NCBI GenBank assembly: GCA_905235875.1
Contig: CAJONL010000149.1
Location: 1-9,022 of the forward strand
Direction of reading: 5' to 3'
DNA: 9,022 bases
Source: an uncultured Bacilli bacterium
GTDB lineage: Bacteria > Bacillota_I > Bacilli_A > RF39 > UBA660
Shown here: piece after piece, positions 6,201 through 9,022 of the stretch
How positions within the stretch are numbered: position 1 is the first letter of the stretch
How the letters are laid out: each line of letters opens with the position of its first letter
The notes under the pieces: generated by a model
Databases searched by the model: none
Told to the model about the DNA's origin: nothing
The model's input: only the letters and a program-made list of their open reading frames with translations
Translations under genes and position numbers: made by a program

Positions 6201-6230
6201 AAAAAAAGAAATTATTATTTTATAATTTCT
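6201..6230 (-). terminator. Intrinsic terminator of pdp, overlapping its stop codon
   Basis: AGAAATTAT (6230-6222) and ATAATTTCT (6215-6207) form a perfect 9-base-pair stem with a 6-base loop, followed by seven T residues (6207-6201). The 5' arm lies in the last codons of pdp, and the stop codon TAA (6217-6215) spans the loop and the first base of the 3' arm. Confidence 0.75.
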
Positions 6231-7444
6231 ATTATAATACTCTCTACATCTTTTTTCGTTTTTTCTATTTTATACATATTATTTTTTACTTGTATTGATT
6301 TTCCATACACAGTAAATAACACTTCATCTTTTTCTACCCTATCACCAACTAGTTTATTTAATATTATTCCAGCATTTGGATTAATTTCATCATTTTTATT
6401 AATTCGTCCTGCACCAAGAGATACTGATGTTTCTCCTATTAATCTACTGTTTATTTCTGTAACATATCCTTCATGTTTACTTTTATATTCTACTCCAACA
6501 GGTAATTTTATATCTAGAGTTCCACCTAAATCAGAAACATATTCATTAAACTTATTATAAGCCTTTTTGTTTTCAATTACTTCTTTTACTTTTTCTATAC
6601 TTTTATCTTTTTCTTCTCCAGTTACCAACTCTAATATTAAAGCACACATATTAGTGCATAATTCATATAAATTATTTTTTTTATTATTTTTTAGTATATC
6701 AATAACTTCCATAACTTCTATTTTATTTCCAATATTACTTCCAAGTGGATTATCCATTCTTGTAAGCATACAAACTACTTCTCTATCATATTTTTTTCCT
6801 ATTTCTATCATTAAACTTGAAAGTTTTTTTGCTTCTTCTATTGTACCAATTAATGCACCTTTACCTACTTTTACATCAATAAGTATTTTCTTAGCACCAC
6901 TAGCTATTTTTTTACTCATTATACTTACCCCTATTAAGGCTATGCTATTAGTAGTTCCAGTTACATCTCTTAGAGCATATACTTTTTTATCCATTGGACA
7001 TAAGTTTTCTGTTTGAGAAGATATTACCATATTATGTTTTTCAATCATTTGATAAAATTCTTTCTTAGTTAAGTTAGTCTTAACTCCGATAGATTCTAAC
7101 TTATCAATAGTTCCTCCAGTATAACCTAGGCCTCTACCACTCATTTTAGATATTTTAATACCTAAAGATGCAAGTATAGGAAGAACTATCAAAGTAGTTT
7201 TATCTCCAACTCCACCAGTAGAATGCTTATCTATATAATTATCATTTATTGGTAACACATCTCCACTTTTTATAAATATATCAGTAAGATTAAATATATT
7301 TTCTTTAGTCAAAGAATATTTACATATTGCTTTTAATACTTCTGTCATATCTTCATCAGTAACTTTATCATTTAAATATCCATTAAAAAAACTACTTAAT
7401 TCATCATAAGATATATTTTCTTTATTTTTAATTTTTTCTAACAT
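6215..7444 (-). CDS. pdp: Pyrimidine-nucleoside phosphorylase
   Basis: This cytoplasmic enzyme reversibly phosphorolyses uridine, deoxyuridine and thymidine to the base plus (deoxy)ribose 1-phosphate, in nucleoside salvage. The 409-residue product carries the phosphate loop KHSTGGVGDK (73-82) and the family signature SGRGLGYTGGTIDKLE (102-117). It also has the base-binding set R159, S174 and K178, which match E. coli DeoA R171, S186 and K190 in spacing. The residue two before the signature Ser is Lys (K100, in KMSGRG), as in broad-specificity Pdp rather than the Met of thymidine-specific DeoA, so pdp is preferred over deoA. It is somewhat shorter than Bacillus Pdp (about 433). An oddity is the glycine-loop segment at 192-201, KVGKGALIGT instead of the usual KxGxGAFMxT. 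The ATG at 7444 has AAAGGA (7453-7458) 8 bases upstream. It is a single-gene unit with its own promoter and terminator. Confidence 0.94.
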   Translation of the reverse strand: MLEKIKNKENISYDELSSFFNGYLNDKVTDEDMTEVLKAICKYSLTKENIFNLTDIFIKSGDVLPINDNYIDKHSTGGVGDKTTLIVLPILASLGIKISKMSGRGLGYTGGTIDKLESIGVKTNLTKKEFYQMIEKHNMVISSQTENLCPMDKKVYALRDVTGTTNSIALIGVSIMSKKIASGAKKILIDVKVGKGALIGTIEEAKKLSSLMIEIGKKYDREVVCMLTRMDNPLGSNIGNKIEVMEVIDILKNNKKNNLYELCTNMCALILELVTGEEKDKSIEKVKEVIENKKAYNKFNEYVSDLGGTLDIKLPVGVEYKSKHEGYVTEINSRLIGETSVSLGAGRINKNDEINPNAGIILNKLVGDRVEKDEVLFTVYGKSIQVKNNMYKIEKTKKDVESIIIEIIK

Positions 7445-7466
7445 ATTATCATTCCTTTATATTAAT

Positions 7467-7475
7467 ATTATAACA
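7467..7475 (-). promoter_or_regulatory. Extended -10 promoter element for pdp
   Basis: TGT followed by TATAAT (hexamer at 7467-7472, TG at 7474-7475) forms a perfect extended -10 element. No convincing -35 box is present at 16-18 bases upstream, which is common for extended -10 promoters. The transcript would start near 7460, close to the ribosome-binding site. Confidence 0.55.
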
Positions 7476-7513
7476 TTAAATCTTAGATAAAACTATTTGT
7501 TATTTTTATTTAA

Positions 7514-7530
7514 TATGATAAACTTATAAT
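7514..7530 (+). promoter_or_regulatory. Candidate -10 region for the DUF1538 gene
   Basis: Two -10-like hexamers lie ahead of the gene: TATGAT (7514-7519) and TATAAT (7525-7530). The second would start transcription inside the ribosome-binding site at 7531-7538, so the first is more likely. Neither has a good -35 box. Confidence 0.35.
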
Positions 7531-7541
7531 AAGGAGGGCGT

Positions 7542-9022
7542 ATGATAGAAAGTTTTAAAAAGACAATTACTGAAACATTTATTGCATTAGTACCAATATG
7601 TTCATTAGTTATTATATTATCTCTTATATTTGATATTACTAGATATCAATTAAATTCCTTTTTATTAAGTTCAATTTTGTTAATATTTGGAATTACACTA
7701 TTTACTTTTGGTGCTGATACTTCGATGATGACTATTGGTGAAAAATTAGGAAATAAACTTATTTCTAGTAAGAATGTAATTCTTATTTTAGTAGTCACAT
7801 TTTTAATAGGTATATTTATAACAATTGCAGAGCCAGATCTAAGAGTTTTAGCAAGTCAAATAACTAGCATTTCTACTACTAAGCTTATACTATTTATTAG
7901 TCTAGGTGTTGGTCTTTATTTAATGATAAGTGTTTTAAAAATATTATTTAAGTTAAGTTTCAATACCATTTTAGTATTTAGTTATCTTATGATCTTTTCA
8001 CTATTATTTTTCGTACCAAACGAGTTTATTCCTATTGCATTTGATTCAAGTGGAGTTACGACAGGACCAATTAGCGTGCCATTTATTTTAGCCCTTGGTA
8101 TTGGGTTTACTTCTTTTAGAACAGATAAAAATAGTAATAATGATACCTTTGGATTAATAGGCTTATGCTCTTTAGGCCCTAAACTTATAATGCTTATTTT
8201 AGGCACTACTTTTCTTGGATTTAATAAATTTGATACTTCTATTTATGAAAAAGATATGTCATTTTTAAGTGAACTATTCATTACATTTAAGGAGGTTATT
8301 ATATCTGTTAGTCCAATTATACTTGTTTTTTTAATTATAAAAGTATTAACTAAATCATTTGATATAAAACAAACTAAAAAAATAATAATAGGACTTACTT
8401 CTACTATTATAGGGCTTACATTATTTCTTACTGGTGTTAATTTTGGATTCATGAGTGAAGGCTTTACCTTAGGAAGACATTTAATTAATAGTGATGCTAA
8501 ATATGTATTATTAATATTTGTAATGATTATAGGTTTTTTAGTAGTATATGCTGAACCTGCAATTAAAATACTTACAGATGGAGTTGATGATGTAACTGAA
8601 GGATCAATTAAAAAAAGTGTTATGAAACTTACTATATCACTTGGGGTTACGTTAGCTATTTTAATATCTGTTTTGAGAATTTATTATGGTATTTCATTTT
8701 TATATTTTATAATACCAGGAAGTATAGTTGCACTTTTACTTACAATTATAAGTCCAAAAATATTTACAGCAATAAGTTTTGATACATCGGGTTGCGTATG
8801 TGGTCCACTTACTGCAACATTTATTCTTCCTCTTTTGATCGGAGCGGCAACAAGTCTAGATGCTAATATATATAAAGATGCATTTGGTCTTTTAGCACTA
8901 ATATCATTATCTCCTCTTATTACTGTTCAAATACTCGGAATTATATTTAAATTAAAAACTAAGATTGAAATAGAAAATAATATAGATGAAACTATTATTA
9001 ATTACAATTGGGAGGAATTATG
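7542..9022 (+). CDS. DUF1538 family polytopic membrane protein (transporter-like)
   Basis: All 493 codons up to the right edge are open. The start ATG at 7542 has AAGGAGGG (7531-7538) close upstream. The product is very hydrophobic with many membrane segments and two homologous halves. In half one, AEPDLRVLASQI (96-107) is followed by FDSSGVTTGPISVPFILALG (167-186). In half two, AEPAIKILTDGV (337-348) is followed by FDTSGCVCGPLTATFILPLL (413-432). Conserved acidic-Pro and Asp-Ser-Gly motifs in membrane regions, in a two-fold repeat, are typical of DUF1538 and resemble transporter architecture; the substrate is unknown. The last bases read GAA TTA TG, and an ATG with a ribosome-binding site sits at 9020, so the gene probably ends as TGA one base past the window, with a 4-base ATGA overlap. 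This would give a complete protein of 493 residues. Confidence 0.88.
   Translation, partial: MIESFKKTITETFIALVPICSLVIILSLIFDITRYQLNSFLLSSILLIFGITLFTFGADTSMMTIGEKLGNKLISSKNVILILVVTFLIGIFITIAEPDLRVLASQITSISTTKLILFISLGVGLYLMISVLKILFKLSFNTILVFSYLMIFSLLFFVPNEFIPIAFDSSGVTTGPISVPFILALGIGFTSFRTDKNSNNDTFGLIGLCSLGPKLIMLILGTTFLGFNKFDTSIYEKDMSFLSELFITFKEVIISVSPIILVFLIIKVLTKSFDIKQTKKIIIGLTSTIIGLTLFLTGVNFGFMSEGFTLGRHLINSDAKYVLLIFVMIIGFLVVYAEPAIKILTDGVDDVTEGSIKKSVMKLTISLGVTLAILISVLRIYYGISFLYFIIPGSIVALLLTIISPKIFTAISFDTSGCVCGPLTATFILPLLIGAATSLDANIYKDAFGLLALISLSPLITVQILGIIFKLKTKIEIENNIDETIINYNWEEL
9020..9022 (+). CDS. Probable start codon of the next gene
   Basis: GGGAGG (9010-9015) is followed 4 bases later by ATG at the window edge. 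If the next base is A, this forms a translationally coupled ATGA overlap with the DUF1538 gene. Only the start codon is visible. From recollection, DUF1538 genes can be followed by a PII-like regulator, but nothing here shows that. Confidence 0.5.

Noticed and set aside
6192..7016. Two plus-strand open frames (6192-6560 and 6567-7016)
   Set aside because: Both are antisense shadows of pdp, rich in Ser/Ile/Leu/Phe from the AT-rich complement, with no ribosome-binding site.
7982..8452. Two minus-strand open frames (7982-8206 and 8243-8452)
   Set aside because: They are antisense to the DUF1538 gene, which has conserved family motifs across this stretch.
1..9022. Recoded TGA (Trp) as in Mollicutes
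   Set aside because: Trp is written TGG in several genes, and all complete reading frames stay open under the standard code, so recoding is not needed.
1..9022. CRISPR arrays, tRNA or rRNA genes, insertion sequences, phage or defence genes
   Set aside because: No regularly spaced repeats, tRNA-like clover-leaf arms, transposase motifs or terminal inverted repeats were seen. The non-coding gaps are all short (under about 130 bases) and filled by promoters and terminators.

Overview
The window comes from a very AT-rich Gram-positive-type bacterium. Codon usage is dominated by A/T-ending codons, several Shine-Dalgarno sites are strong (GGAGG-like), promoters are sigma-A-like, and intrinsic terminators have AT-rich stems with runs of T. 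Trp is encoded by TGG and all five genes with a complete stop in the window end in TAA, so the standard bacterial code fits. The gene set (a MnmL/MnmM-type tRNA modification enzyme, pyrimidine-nucleoside phosphorylase, TM2 and DUF2752 proteins, a DUF1538 transporter-like protein, an InlB-repeat surface protein) suggests a low-GC Firmicutes lineage, possibly a host-associated Bacilli or Clostridia relative. Finer placement is not possible from sequence reading alone.

Layout. Bases 1-1215 (minus strand) hold a two-gene unit: a small membrane protein followed, with an 11-base overlap, by leuS, which runs off the left edge. A divergent promoter region (about 1162-1285) drives this unit leftward and a fused radical-SAM/methyltransferase gene (1286-2716) rightward. 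That gene abuts, stop to stop, a minus-strand pair encoding a zinc-ribbon/TM2 protein and a DUF2752 protein (3413 down to 2717, 8-base overlap). Next, also on the minus strand, is a large secreted surface protein (6131-3522) with its own promoter and terminator. Upstream of it is pdp, pyrimidine-nucleoside phosphorylase (7444-6215). Divergent from pdp, a DUF1538 membrane protein runs rightward from 7542. It most likely ends one base beyond the window, overlapping the start of another gene at 9020.

How the genes work together. The window is a mosaic of short transcription units rather than one pathway. leuS and the mnmL-mnmM fusion both act on tRNA (leucylation; wobble-uridine modification) and are divergently transcribed. 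pdp supplies nucleobases and sugar phosphate from nucleosides. The TM2/DUF2752 pair and the DUF1538 protein are membrane proteins of unknown function. The large surface protein is the most accessory-looking gene: it is less AT-rich than its neighbours and contains a roughly 290-residue module that has been duplicated. No mobile element, CRISPR array, tRNA, rRNA or defence system is visible. I did not find a wholly new multi-gene system. The best leads are the duplicated extracellular module and the bifunctional tRNA-modification fusion.
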